Of a DNA stretch of 64,000 bases, positions 52,250 through 61,100 are shown piece by piece (within the stretch, counting starts at the first letter, position 1; each line of letters opens with the position of its first letter). The position numbers and the translations under genes are program-made. The stretch comes from Anaerolineales bacterium. Lineage in GTDB: Bacteria > Chloroflexota > Anaerolineae > Anaerolineales > Villigracilaceae. The notes under the pieces are model-generated. The model did not search any database, was not told where the DNA came from, and worked only from the letters and a program-made list of their open reading frames with translations. The DNA lies in the NCBI GenBank assembly GCA_014860805.1, contig JACZJB010000206.1:1-64000 (forward strand), in the 5' to 3' direction.

Positions 52250-53672
52250 ATTGAAACTCGTCTGGCTGGTGGCTGGGCGCGAACTGCGCGACCAATTCCG
52301 TGATTGGCGTGTGCTTGCGCCGATGTTGATTCTGACTTTGTGCTTTCCGTTTTTAATGAACGAATTCGCAAGACAGACTGTTGATTTTTTGAATCAATAC
52401 AATGCAAACCTGATCCTCGAACGGCTTGTCCCGTTCTCGATCATGATCATCGGATTCTTTCCGATCACGGTTTCGTTGATTGTGGCATTGGAATCTTTTG
52501 TGGGGGAGAAGGAGCGCGGCACCATTGAACCGATGTTGAGTGCGCCGTTGGATGACTGGCAGTTGTATTTTGGAAAATTACTGGTTGGTGTGGCGACACC
52601 TTTGATCGCAAGTTATGTATCCATTGGACTGTATCTTTTTATGGCATCACGCCAGAACCTTGCGATGCCGCCTGCGCCAGTGATGGTTCAGTTATTTCTC
52701 CTCACAACGGCTCACGCGTTTTTGATGGTGAGTGCGGCGATAGTGATTTCGGTTCAATCGACTTCGGTGAAAGCAGCCAATCTGCTGGCTTCTTTTATTG
52801 TGATTCCGGTTGCCATTTTGATGCAGGGCGAGGCGGTGATGTTGTTCTGGGGGAACGAGCAGGTGCTTTGGCTGGCTGTCGCAGGTGTGATGATCATTGC
52901 GCTGCTGTTGATCCGTGTTGGCCTTGCCCACTTTCAGCGGGAATATTTATTGGGGCGTGAGATCGACGTTATTAACCTGCGCTGGATGTGGAAAACATTC
53001 TGGTTGAATTTTCGCGGCGGAGCCAACTCTGTTGGCGGCTGGTACAGGAATGTATTAGGTTCAGCGTTTCGACGCATTCTGCCTGCCATGTTTTTTATGG
53101 TGGTCATCGCGGGAGTCAGCATTTGGATGGGATATGACTGGATCAATCAGAATGTGGCAGAGACTATTGCCAAAGCTTCACCCGGCGATTTGGAATTAGT
53201 GAAGGAGCGAGTGGGCGACCTTCCTGACCTTGCGGAGATACGCGATAGTATCAGCGCCCCTTTCCTGTTCTTGAACAATACCCGTGCTGTCGCCATTATT
53301 TTCCTGGCAGGATTGGTGTCTTTCAGTGTGCTGGGGATTCTGCTTTATATGGTGAATATTGGTTTGATCGGCGGGATATTCGCATTGCTGCAATTGCTGG
53401 GTATTCAGCCCTGGCCGATTTTCCTCACTGGTGTGGCGCCGCATGGAATTTTTGAAATTCCTGCGTTGATGATCGGCAGCGCAGTCGTGTTATATATTGG
53501 AGCGTCCCTCGTCACTCCGCAGACGGGAAAATCCATGGGCGAGGTCGTCCTTGAATTGATGGCAGACTGGGCGAAAATATTTATCGGCCTGGTGGTTCCG
53601 CTCTTGGCAATTGCGGCATTGATCGAGGCCTACATTACGCCGGGTTTGTTGTTGAATGTTTTGAGTCTTTGA
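52239..53672 (+). CDS. ABC-2 type transporter permease
   Basis: 477 residues. A first membrane helix, then an extracytoplasmic loop and six or more helices with the conserved GEKERGTIEPMLSAP loop of ABC-2 permeases (NatB/CcmB-like, PF12698). A second soluble loop (about 300-350) lies between later helices. It overlaps the ATPase gene by 11 bp and ends just before a strong terminator, so the transporter is a two-gene operon. Confidence 0.9.
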   Translation: MFSKLKLVWLVAGRELRDQFRDWRVLAPMLILTLCFPFLMNEFARQTVDFLNQYNANLILERLVPFSIMIIGFFPITVSLIVALESFVGEKERGTIEPMLSAPLDDWQLYFGKLLVGVATPLIASYVSIGLYLFMASRQNLAMPPAPVMVQLFLLTTAHAFLMVSAAIVISVQSTSVKAANLLASFIVIPVAILMQGEAVMLFWGNEQVLWLAVAGVMIIALLLIRVGLAHFQREYLLGREIDVINLRWMWKTFWLNFRGGANSVGGWYRNVLGSAFRRILPAMFFMVVIAGVSIWMGYDWINQNVAETIAKASPGDLELVKERVGDLPDLAEIRDSISAPFLFLNNTRAVAIIFLAGLVSFSVLGILLYMVNIGLIGGIFALLQLLGIQPWPIFLTGVAPHGIFEIPALMIGSAVVLYIGASLVTPQTGKSMGEVVLELMADWAKIFIGLVVPLLAIAALIEAYITPGLLLNVLSL

Positions 53673-53676
53673 GGTT

Positions 53677-53713
53677 AAATCCTGCGGACGATACATCGTC
53701 CGCAGGATTTTTT
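53677..53713 (+). terminator. Intrinsic terminator after the ABC exporter
   Basis: 16-bp perfect stem (53677-53692 with 53695-53710) with a 2-nt centre, followed by six T (53708-53713). The stem core is CCTGCGGACGA. Confidence 0.9.
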
Positions 53714-53763
53714 ATCATCCAATCGAGATTTTCAACAGCGGGAAATTAGGTTAAGATATCCTT

Positions 53764-54525
53764 ATGCCAAAGGTAATCATTCTCGGCGCCTCCAACGCGA
53801 TCCCAACTTCGGAAAGCGAGAACACACATATGGTCGTTGTAGGAACTGACCGCATGTTATTGATCGACTCGGTCAGCAATCCGATTTTGCGTCTGGAACA
53901 GGCGGGACTGGATTTCAACGACCTCACGGATATTATTGTCACTCACTTTCATCCAGACCATGCCTCGGGCATCCCGCTTCTTTTAATGGATATGTGGCTG
54001 ATGGGCAGGCAAAAACCGCTCAATATTTACGGCCTGCATTACACGCTGGACCGTGTGGAAGGGTTGATGGGGTTTTACAATTGGTCAGACTGGCCCGACT
54101 TTTTTCCTGTCATCTTTCATCGCATTCCTTTGCGGGAAATGTCGCAAGTGCTGGAGTGCTCAGATTTTAAGATTCACGCATCGCCAGTTCACCACATGAT
54201 TCCAAATATCGGGCTGCGTATCGAATTTCTCCCAAGCCAGAAGGTTATGGCATATTCATGTGACACCGAGCCCTGTGCTGAAGTGGTGCGCCTCAGCGAA
54301 GGCGCAGATGTATTGATTCACGAAGCTACAGGGGAGTCGCCCGGGCATTCCTCCGCAAAACAGGCCGGCGAAATAGCAAAAAAGGCTGAGGTGGGAAAAT
54401 TATTCCTTATTCATTATCCAACGGGTAAATTTGCAAAAGGCGATTTGGTTGCCGAAGCACAAACGGCTTTCCCCGGTGAGATTACGCTTGCGAAAGATTT
54501 TATGACCCTCGATTTCACCAAATAA
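53764..54525 (+). CDS. Metallo-beta-lactamase fold hydrolase (RNase Z-like subgroup)
   Basis: 253 residues. Metal site VTHFHPDHASGIP (HxHxDH), plus later His/Asp in SPVHHMIPN, YSCDTEPC and the terminal LIHYP. The pattern is closest to the RNase Z/arylsulfatase-like branch, but the exosite arm of true RNase Z is short. No ribosome site; TAAGAT ends 6 nt before the ATG, so the mRNA is likely leaderless. A bidirectional hairpin follows. Substrate not known. Confidence 0.85.
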   Translation: MPKVIILGASNAIPTSESENTHMVVVGTDRMLLIDSVSNPILRLEQAGLDFNDLTDIIVTHFHPDHASGIPLLLMDMWLMGRQKPLNIYGLHYTLDRVEGLMGFYNWSDWPDFFPVIFHRIPLREMSQVLECSDFKIHASPVHHMIPNIGLRIEFLPSQKVMAYSCDTEPCAEVVRLSEGADVLIHEATGESPGHSSAKQAGEIAKKAEVGKLFLIHYPTGKFAKGDLVAEAQTAFPGEITLAKDFMTLDFTK

Positions 54526-54556
54526 ATTCCCCTCTTCAAGAAGCAAGAGGGGAATT
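54525..54556. terminator. Hairpin between convergent MBL and HNH genes
   Basis: 12-bp perfect stem (54525-54536 with 54545-54556), 8-nt loop, AATT at the outer ends. U-runs are short on both sides, so it is a moderate bidirectional terminator. It begins at the last base of the MBL stop codon. Confidence 0.7.
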
Positions 54557-54559
54557 GGT

Positions 54560-55063
54560 TTACCAGCCTGAAATATAGGGCTCCCATTCGCCATTTTCAG
54601 AAATATGTTTTCCGAAAATATAAGCGGCGCTGGCAGGCGGCTCCACTGGCAGGTGCATTAAATGCATGTGAGCCTCGTCCACTTTGCGGCCGCCTTTGCG
54701 GTGGTTGCAGGCGGGGCAGGCAGCCACGAGATTCGTCCAGGTATGCTGTCCGCCCATGTGGCGCGGAATCACATGATCCACGGTCAAACTCACATCGCGC
54801 CTGCCGCAATACTGACAGGTATAATTGTCCCGGCGGAATATTTCGCGGCGCGTTAATTTTACGCGTGGCCGCGGACGATGAACCTGGCTTTCCAGCCGAA
54901 TGACAGAAGGGCGCGGAAGCAACTGAGATATTGTTCGGATATGCCCGCGTCCATTTGCGATCATTCCAGCTTTGCCAGCAAGGATCAGACCAATAGCCCG
55001 CCGTGTTGAGCATACGTGAATCGGCTCAAAATTAGCATTGAGTACCAATACGGGTTCCTGCAT
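54560..55063 (-). CDS. HNH endonuclease family protein
   Basis: 167 residues from ATG 55063. The N-terminus (PVLVLNANFEPIHVCSTRRA) is typical of a common HNH group. The HNH core has zinc Cys pairs CQYCG and CPACN around VDHVIPRHMGG, with Asn in WTNLVAACP. Such stand-alone nucleases occur singly in many genomes and may act in DNA repair, recombination or defence; role unknown. The promoter -10 TATAAT lies on the minus strand at 55091-55086. An upstream in-frame extension overlapping the next gene is rejected. Confidence 0.85.
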   Translation of the reverse strand: MQEPVLVLNANFEPIHVCSTRRAIGLILAGKAGMIANGRGHIRTISQLLPRPSVIRLESQVHRPRPRVKLTRREIFRRDNYTCQYCGRRDVSLTVDHVIPRHMGGQHTWTNLVAACPACNHRKGGRKVDEAHMHLMHLPVEPPASAAYIFGKHISENGEWEPYISGW

Positions 55064-55150
55064 GGTTGCTCGGCAATTCTGCGTGATTATACATCCACTT
55101 AATTGAATTCGTAAAAGTACTAATCTGCTAAACGTTACAGGAGCATTGAA

Positions 55151-56044
55151 ATGAAAGTTATGATCGCGGGCGGCTCGGGCTTTCTCGGGCAGGCGCTTAC
55201 AAAATCCCTGCTCGCTGATGGGCATCAGGTGTACGTTCTTACTCGCGGCGCACGCGCAATGGACGGTGTGCAGGCAGTACAATGGGATGCGAAAACAACA
55301 AAAGGATGGGGGCATCTCGTCAACGAAATGGATGCGATAATCCACCTTTCTGGGAAGTCGCTTAGTTCCTGGCCGTGGACTGCCGCCGTAAAGCAAGCCT
55401 TCCACGACTCGCGCATCCTTCCTGGACTTGCACTTGCTCAGTCTATCCAGGAAGCGACTCATCGCCCGGGCATTTTCATCCAAGCCTCGGGCATTAATCA
55501 TTACGGCTTGAGCGGGGATCTCGCTGACGAATCCACCCCTCCCGGAGATGATTTTCTTGCCCAACTGACTATCAAATGGGAAGATGCAACCAGATCCATT
55601 GAAGAGTTGGGCGTCCGCAGGATAGTCATTCGCAATGCGCCTGTGCTTGCAAAGGATGGCGGGCTTTTGTCTCTGATGGCTCTTCCCATTCGATTATTTG
55701 TAGGCGGTCCATTGGGTTCTGGGAAACATTCCATGCCGTGGATTCACATCAATGATTGGGTAGGGGGAGTGCGCCATTTGATCGCAAGTGAAAATGCTCG
55801 GGGTGCGTATAACCTTGTTGCGCCTACGCCCACATCCAACGCGGAATTTAACCGTATACTTGCCAAGGTGCTCCACCGCCCATACTGGTTCCCGACTCCC
55901 GCTTTCTTGCTGCGGACCTTTTTGGGTGAAATGAGCGTCTTGATTCTGGAAGGCAGGTTTTCCCAGCCCAAACGGCTGATCGAGTCTGGGTATCAGTTTC
56001 AGTTTCCAGGTCCGCGTGAAGCGCTGACCGATTTGTTAGGTTAA
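55151..56044 (+). CDS. TIGR01777 family NAD-dependent epimerase/reductase-like protein
   Basis: 297 residues. Extended-SDR N-terminus MIAGGSGFLGQALTKSLLADG, then IIHLSGKSLSSWPWTAAVKQ and the SGINHYGLSGDLADE block typical of TIGR01777 (YfcH/SulA-like) proteins, plus a C-terminal DUF1731-like region (about 240-290). The catalytic Tyr/Lys of ordinary SDRs is not evident (HYGL only), so reaction and substrate are unknown. A CAGGAG site precedes the ATG. It lies 21 bp before a lipoprotein gene. Confidence 0.88.
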   Translation: MKVMIAGGSGFLGQALTKSLLADGHQVYVLTRGARAMDGVQAVQWDAKTTKGWGHLVNEMDAIIHLSGKSLSSWPWTAAVKQAFHDSRILPGLALAQSIQEATHRPGIFIQASGINHYGLSGDLADESTPPGDDFLAQLTIKWEDATRSIEELGVRRIVIRNAPVLAKDGGLLSLMALPIRLFVGGPLGSGKHSMPWIHINDWVGGVRHLIASENARGAYNLVAPTPTSNAEFNRILAKVLHRPYWFPTPAFLLRTFLGEMSVLILEGRFSQPKRLIESGYQFQFPGPREALTDLLG

Positions 56045-56065
56045 TGTCTAAGGAGAAAAAATCAA

Positions 56066-56743
56066 ATGAAGAAATTCATCCTCTTATTACTGGTCTTTGT
56101 CGCTGCATGTGCTCCTGCCGGACAATCACCCGAGGTTGTTCTGCCGCAATTCCTTGCAACCGCCACAGCTTATATTGACCCTGCTTCCTACCCGAATGTT
56201 CAAGCTGAATTGGCTGTGCCGAATCAATCAGCCAGCGGAATCGATGTCCGCATGGAGCGCGCTTCGATGGAAGGAAAAAATGTGAATGCGGATGTTTGTT
56301 TTACCCTGCCTGATACATCTGATTGGGGCATCTCGTTTGCAAGCCTGAATTATGGCGGGACTGTTCTGCAGGAATATGGGACGACGTTGGTGAGTTTGCA
56401 GGAACCTTCGGAAGGACAACCAGGCTTGCGCTGCGATACGTTGACCTTTGTAGTGCCGCCTGATGCCGACTTGACCAATGCAACCATTGTGATCGATGCC
56501 ATCGCCACAACTCCACGTGAAGGTGAATATTGTTCTGTGTACATGCCCAAGATTCAACAATCCATGCTGGAGCGCGGTATTGGTATTTCGCTGGATTGTG
56601 TGGATGTGAACGGTGTGTTGACCATGCAAATTCTTAGCATCCCGCCCGAGATGACCCAGGAGCAGGCTGAGCAAATCGTTTACAGCGACGAGTACTACAC
56701 TGTCAAAGGTCCGTGGACCTTCTCATTCAATTTGTCGCAATAA
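56066..56743 (+). CDS. Predicted lipoprotein of unknown function
   Basis: 225 residues. Lipobox VAAC (Cys15) after a short hydrophobic signal; the mature part is beta-rich with four Cys, likely extracellular. I do not recognise a family. AAGGAGA site upstream. The tyrS promoter -35 (56732-56737) lies inside its last codons, so transcription of tyrS can start separately. Confidence 0.75.
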   Translation: MKKFILLLLVFVAACAPAGQSPEVVLPQFLATATAYIDPASYPNVQAELAVPNQSASGIDVRMERASMEGKNVNADVCFTLPDTSDWGISFASLNYGGTVLQEYGTTLVSLQEPSEGQPGLRCDTLTFVVPPDADLTNATIVIDAIATTPREGEYCSVYMPKIQQSMLERGIGISLDCVDVNGVLTMQILSIPPEMTQEQAEQIVYSDEYYTVKGPWTFSFNLSQ

Positions 56744-56760
56744 AAATCCTGTTGTATAAT
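56732..56760 (+). promoter_or_regulatory. tyrS leader promoter
   Basis: -35 TTGTCG (56732-56737), 17-bp spacer, perfect -10 TATAAT (56755-56760). The expected start is at about 56767, which is the A of the leader peptide's ATG. Confidence 0.75.
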
Positions 56761-56766
56761 AGCGAT

Positions 56767-56817
56767 ATGTCTGGTAAATCTTTCGTCAACAAATATTATT
56801 ACCACGCTGCCACTTAG
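56767..56817 (+). CDS. tyrS leader peptide with three consecutive Tyr codons
   Basis: MSGKSFVNKYYYHAAT, then TAG. The codons at 56794-56802 are TAT TAT TAC. It lies between a promoter and a terminator upstream of tyrosyl-tRNA synthetase, so it would sense charged tRNA-Tyr. Its ATG is 6 nt after the -10 box, at the predicted transcription start, so translation should be leaderless, as for the genes at 25167 and 53764. Confidence 0.82.
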   Translation: MSGKSFVNKYYYHAAT

Positions 56818-56820
56818 TTC

Positions 56821-56869
56821 CTTGCGGTAGTGTGCTATCAACGCGCCCAACTATCGCGGGCGCGTTTTT
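56821..56869 (+). promoter_or_regulatory. tyrS transcription attenuator (antiterminator/terminator)
   Basis: Three exclusive pairings. (1) 56803-56811 with 56826-56834 (9 pairs, two G-U). (2) Antiterminator 56821-56830 with 56851-56860 (10 pairs, some G-U). (3) Terminator ACGCGCCC (56841-56848) with GGGCGCGT (56858-56865) followed by a T-run to 56869. A ribosome stalled on the Tyr codons would cover element 1, allow pairing 2 and prevent the terminator. When Tyr-tRNA is plentiful the ribosome reaches the stop codon and the terminator forms. Confidence 0.82.
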
Positions 56870-56922
56870 GTTTGTCAATTTGCAGAACAGGATATTATTA
56901 TTGCTCTATTCAGGAGAATGTT

Positions 56923-58134
56923 ATGAACATCGAAGAACAAGTTGAATTATTGATGCAGGGAACGGAATACGGCGATGAGGAATTAAAGAATTCCATGACC
57001 CGTGAACTCCGCGAAAGGCTGCTGCTTGCCGAGAAGGAAAAGCGGCCTCTGCGCATCTATTGCGGATACGATCCCACGTCCACAGATTTGCATTTGGGGC
57101 ACACCATCTCCATGCGCAAGCTGCGCCAGTTTCAGGATTTGGGACATGATGTGACCTTTCTCATTGGAAGCTATACTGCTTTGGTGGGTGATCCGTCGGA
57201 CAAGAATAAGGCGCGTCCCATCCTGACCGAAGAGAAGGTGGCTGAAAATGCACTGACCTACGCTGAACAAGCCTTCCGCGTGCTTGACCGCGAAAAGACG
57301 AAGATCCGCTACAACGGTGAGTGGTTATCCAAGCTCACATTGGTGGATTTGATTCGTCTCGGTCAAAACTTCACAGTGCAGCAGTTTTTAGCGCGCGAAA
57401 ATTTTGCAAAACGTTTGGAAAAGGGCGAACCCATCTATCTGCATGAGACTTTCTATGCCTTGATGCAGGGCTACGATGCTGTGGCCATGGAGACCGATGT
57501 TCAGGTTGGCGGTTCAGACCAATTGTTCAATATCATTGTGGCAGGGCGCAAGTTGCAAGAGTCGCAGGGACAAAAACCATTGGTCGGCATTGTTACGGGT
57601 ATTTTGCCCGGCACCGATGGCGTACAAAGAATGTCCAAGTCGATTGGAAATATCGTTCCGATCAATACAGGCGCGAATGACATGTTTGGCAAGCTGATGT
57701 CAGTCCCTGATTTTGCGATGGGTACGTACATGCGTCTTGTCACGCGTTGGAGTCCGCAGGAGATCGATAAGATCGAGAAGGATGTGGCTTCCGGTGCGTT
57801 CCATCCACGGGATGCGAAGATGAAGATGGCGTGCGAGATCACCAGCATTTTCTACGGTGATGAAGAAGCCGTTGCAGCGCAGGAGAATTTCGTTAAGACC
57901 TTCCAGCAGAAAGAAATCCCTGACGAAATGCCAGAGTTTGATCTGCAAGATGGTCAAACAGTGGTTGATGTCATTCTAGCGGCGAAACTGGCGGAAAGCA
58001 AAAGCAAAGCCCGTGCTTTGATAGACCAGAAGGGAGTGCGTCTGGATGGTGAAGTGTTGGAGCGCGGCGATGCCATCTTTCCGCATCGGGGTGTTTTACA
58101 GGTGGGCAAACGAAGGTTTTTACGGGTCAAATAG
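56923..58134 (+). CDS. tyrS: Tyrosyl-tRNA synthetase
   Basis: 403 residues from ATG 56923, with CAGGAG 6 nt upstream. Class I signatures: HLGHT (HIGH) near residue 52 and RMSKS (KMSKS) near residue 236. Tyr-binding YCGYDPT and GGSDQLFNI fit the TyrZ/TyrRS-type 2 branch. A C-terminal S4 domain (about 340-403, SKARALIDQKGVRLDGE) binds the tRNA. It charges tRNA-Tyr and is controlled by the attenuator described above. The gene ends before a strong palindromic terminator. Confidence 0.96.
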   Translation: MNIEEQVELLMQGTEYGDEELKNSMTRELRERLLLAEKEKRPLRIYCGYDPTSTDLHLGHTISMRKLRQFQDLGHDVTFLIGSYTALVGDPSDKNKARPILTEEKVAENALTYAEQAFRVLDREKTKIRYNGEWLSKLTLVDLIRLGQNFTVQQFLARENFAKRLEKGEPIYLHETFYALMQGYDAVAMETDVQVGGSDQLFNIIVAGRKLQESQGQKPLVGIVTGILPGTDGVQRMSKSIGNIVPINTGANDMFGKLMSVPDFAMGTYMRLVTRWSPQEIDKIEKDVASGAFHPRDAKMKMACEITSIFYGDEEAVAAQENFVKTFQQKEIPDEMPEFDLQDGQTVVDVILAAKLAESKSKARALIDQKGVRLDGEVLERGDAIFPHRGVLQVGKRRFLRVK

Positions 58135-58144
58135 AATTGAATAA

Positions 58145-58180
58145 AAAAAGAAGCAGGTAGATATCTACCTGCTTCTTTTT
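58145..58180. terminator. Bidirectional terminator, 36-bp perfect palindrome
   Basis: Two exact 18-nt arms with no spacer, centre GATATC, core GCAGGTAGAT and outer A5/T5 runs. Serves tyrS on the plus strand and the HD-GYP gene on the minus strand. Confidence 0.92.
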
Positions 58181-58184
58181 GTTT

Positions 58185-61100
58185 TTAACCCTGTTTTCTC
58201 TCACGCTTTGCAGGTTTCTTTTTGACAGCCTCCTTCTTTTTTGAAGGAGAGGCGGAGCTGGGATTTTGCTTTCCCTTGATCAGTTTCATGAATTCATTTA
58301 ATACGTGCGGGTCAAACTGTTTACCAGACAAATCATTGATGTATTTTATAATATCAGCTTCTGCCCATGCTTTGCGATAGGGGCGATCAGAGAGGAGCGC
58401 GTCCCAAACATCTGCAATCGCAAAGATGCGTGCTGCGAGCGGTATCTCGGTGCCTTTTAAGCCGCGTGGGTATCCGCTGCCATCCCACCATTCGTGATGA
58501 CAATAAGCAATATCCAGTGTGGGGCGCAAATAGGCAATGGGATAGAGCAGGTCGTAGGCATATTGCGGGTGCTTTCTCATTTCCTCTGTTTCTTCTTCGG
58601 TCAATGGGCCAGGCTTGCGCAGAATATTGTCCGGCACGCCCATTTTTCCGATGTCATGAAGCAGTGTGCCGCGGCGGATATTGGGGATCTCAGACTCGGG
58701 AATGCCCATTTGCCGTGCCAGTTCCAAGGTTAAGTTGGTGACGCGGTTGGTGTGACCTTTCGTCTCCTTGTCCCGCAATTCAAGGGCCTTGCCCCATCCT
58801 TCCAAGGTTGTGTCGTAGGCAAGGGAAAGTTCCTGATTGCTTCGTTGTAGATTTTCAAATAACTGGGCGTTGTCGATCGCAATGGTCGCCTGACCGGCAA
58901 GGGTTTTTAGGAAATCTTTCCAATCTGCTGATGGATTGAAGTTGTACCTGAAGAAGGTTTCAATCAATCCCCTGGTTGCGCCTTTGCTGAAAAGCGGCAT
59001 GGCGAAATAGCTTTTGAAACCCTCGTGCAGCAAATATTCAGGAATTAATATGTCGTCCTCTTCTTCAATGTTTGTGATCAGGAGTTCCCGACGGTCAAGA
59101 AGGGTGCGGCTGGTCAGTTCATCTCCAATGCCGATTGGGTGTTTTGAGATGGTTAAGTTATTAAACCCAATCGATGTGTAACTGTCCAGCATTTGACTGT
59201 CTGGATTGTAGACAAGGATGCGAGCTGCGCTGGCACCCATTTTAGTGGTCAGGTATTCGGTCAAAATATTTAAGGTGATGTGCAAGTCAAGGCTGGATGT
59301 GATGGCGGTGTCCAATTCACGCAAAGCGGTCAAGCGGCGGATCTGTTCTTCGCTTTGTTGAAAAAGACTTGAACGATAAATGGCGTTTCCAGCGATATCG
59401 GCAAGCGTAGCGATCAGGCGGATGTGATGTGATTCGAACTTTCTCGTATTATTTCTGGCGATCATTATGACGCCGATCGTATTTAGTGACGTGCGTATCG
59501 GAACAGCTAGTCCGCTAGTATTGCTTTGTATAATTTTTTTATTTTCCTCAGTAACCCTTGATTCCTTCGAGAGATTTTCACTTAAGTAGAGTAACCCGCT
59601 TGAGAATACATGCCCAATAATCCCTTCGTTCGGTTTGAATTTTGATTTTGGCAGGTTTCCAAGCCATCCACTGCTGGTTTGTGTGGTTAGTTCATTAATT
59701 TCAGAATCATACAGCCAGATGGCGACTGCCGCATCGGTGTCGATACTGGACTTTATTTCTTCAAGGAGGATCGGCAGCATTTCCTTTGTATCTTTTGCCG
59801 TACGGAGCGAAAATGATACACGGTTTACCATTTCCAGCTCGTCGAGCCTTTTCCATGTTTCACTATAAAGCCTTGTATTTTCAAGGGAAGTCGCTGCCTG
59901 ATGGGCGAAGGTTTGTGCTGCGATCGCATCATCTTGTGAAAACGCTCCAGGGGTACGGCTGTCGATGGTGAGATAGCCGATCACCTGTCCGCGTGAAATG
60001 AGCGGGACACCCATCCAACCGCGGACATGTTGGGAATCCCCCCAGTTTTGAAAGCGCGTATCTTCCCTGCAATCGTCAATGATCAGTGCCTGGCCGGTCT
60101 TATTGATAATTTGACAAAGGATGTTGTTCGATGAAAAAACCTGGTCCACCGCTTTTTCAGGGTGCGGCAAACCTTTGGCGGCGGTGATGCGGACCTGATC
60201 CCCTTCGAGTTCCAATATGGATGCGCTGTCGTATGGAGCAATTCTGTACAGCCACTCAAGGATAGCGTGCTGAAGGGAGGAAAGATCCAATAAATTGGTA
60301 AGCTCTGTTGCGGCGCGCATAAGGATCTCTGCGCTTTCGCGCCGCTTCTTTTCCAATTCAAATAATCTTGCTTTTTCAATTGCTGTGGCAGCCTGATTTG
60401 CGAACGTCTGCATCAAAGTTGCGTGTTCGTCTGTAAAAGTGCCCGCTGTGCGGCTGTCGAGGTTGATAAAGCCGATCAATGAGTCTTGCGCAAACATGGC
60501 AACCGACATCCAGCCGTGGATATATTCGCTTCCTTCCCATTTCTCGAAGCGTCCATCCTTTTGAGCGTCTTCGAGAATGAGCGGTTTGGAGCTTTTTGCA
60601 ACCTCTTTCCATTTGTCCGTCATTAGAAATTTTTGCCCGGTTCGATATTGTTCGGGCAAGTTGCGTTTTGCTGTAAGTTCCAGTGTCTCATTCGATCCTT
60701 TTAACATAACGGACGCACTGTCATAGGGTGCAAGTTTTTTCGTCCAGTCTAGTAGATTTTCAAGCAGGTCGTTCATGTTCAATGTATTGGCGAGCGAAGT
60801 GGTGGCAAGGCTGAGAATTTCTGCTCCCTCTCGGCGGCTTTGTTCCAACTTAAATAAGCGGGTGTTCTCGATTGCAATAGCAGCCTGGTTTGCGAAAGTC
60901 TGGGCTATGGCGGCATGATCGTCATTGAAAAAGCCTGGGATGCGGCTGTCGAGGTTTAAAAACCCTATTACTTTATCTTGAGAAATGAGCGGAATGCCCA
61001 TCCATCCATGGATATAATTTGTCTGCTCGAATTTTATGAAACGTTCATCCTGTTGTATGTCAAAAATGATTTTCGCCCTGCGGAAATTTTCCAGCCCGCC

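Noticed and set aside
56767-56922. T-box riboswitch upstream of tyrS
   Set aside because: No T-box antiterminator bulge sequence or Stem I pattern was found; the Tyr-codon leader explains the terminator better.
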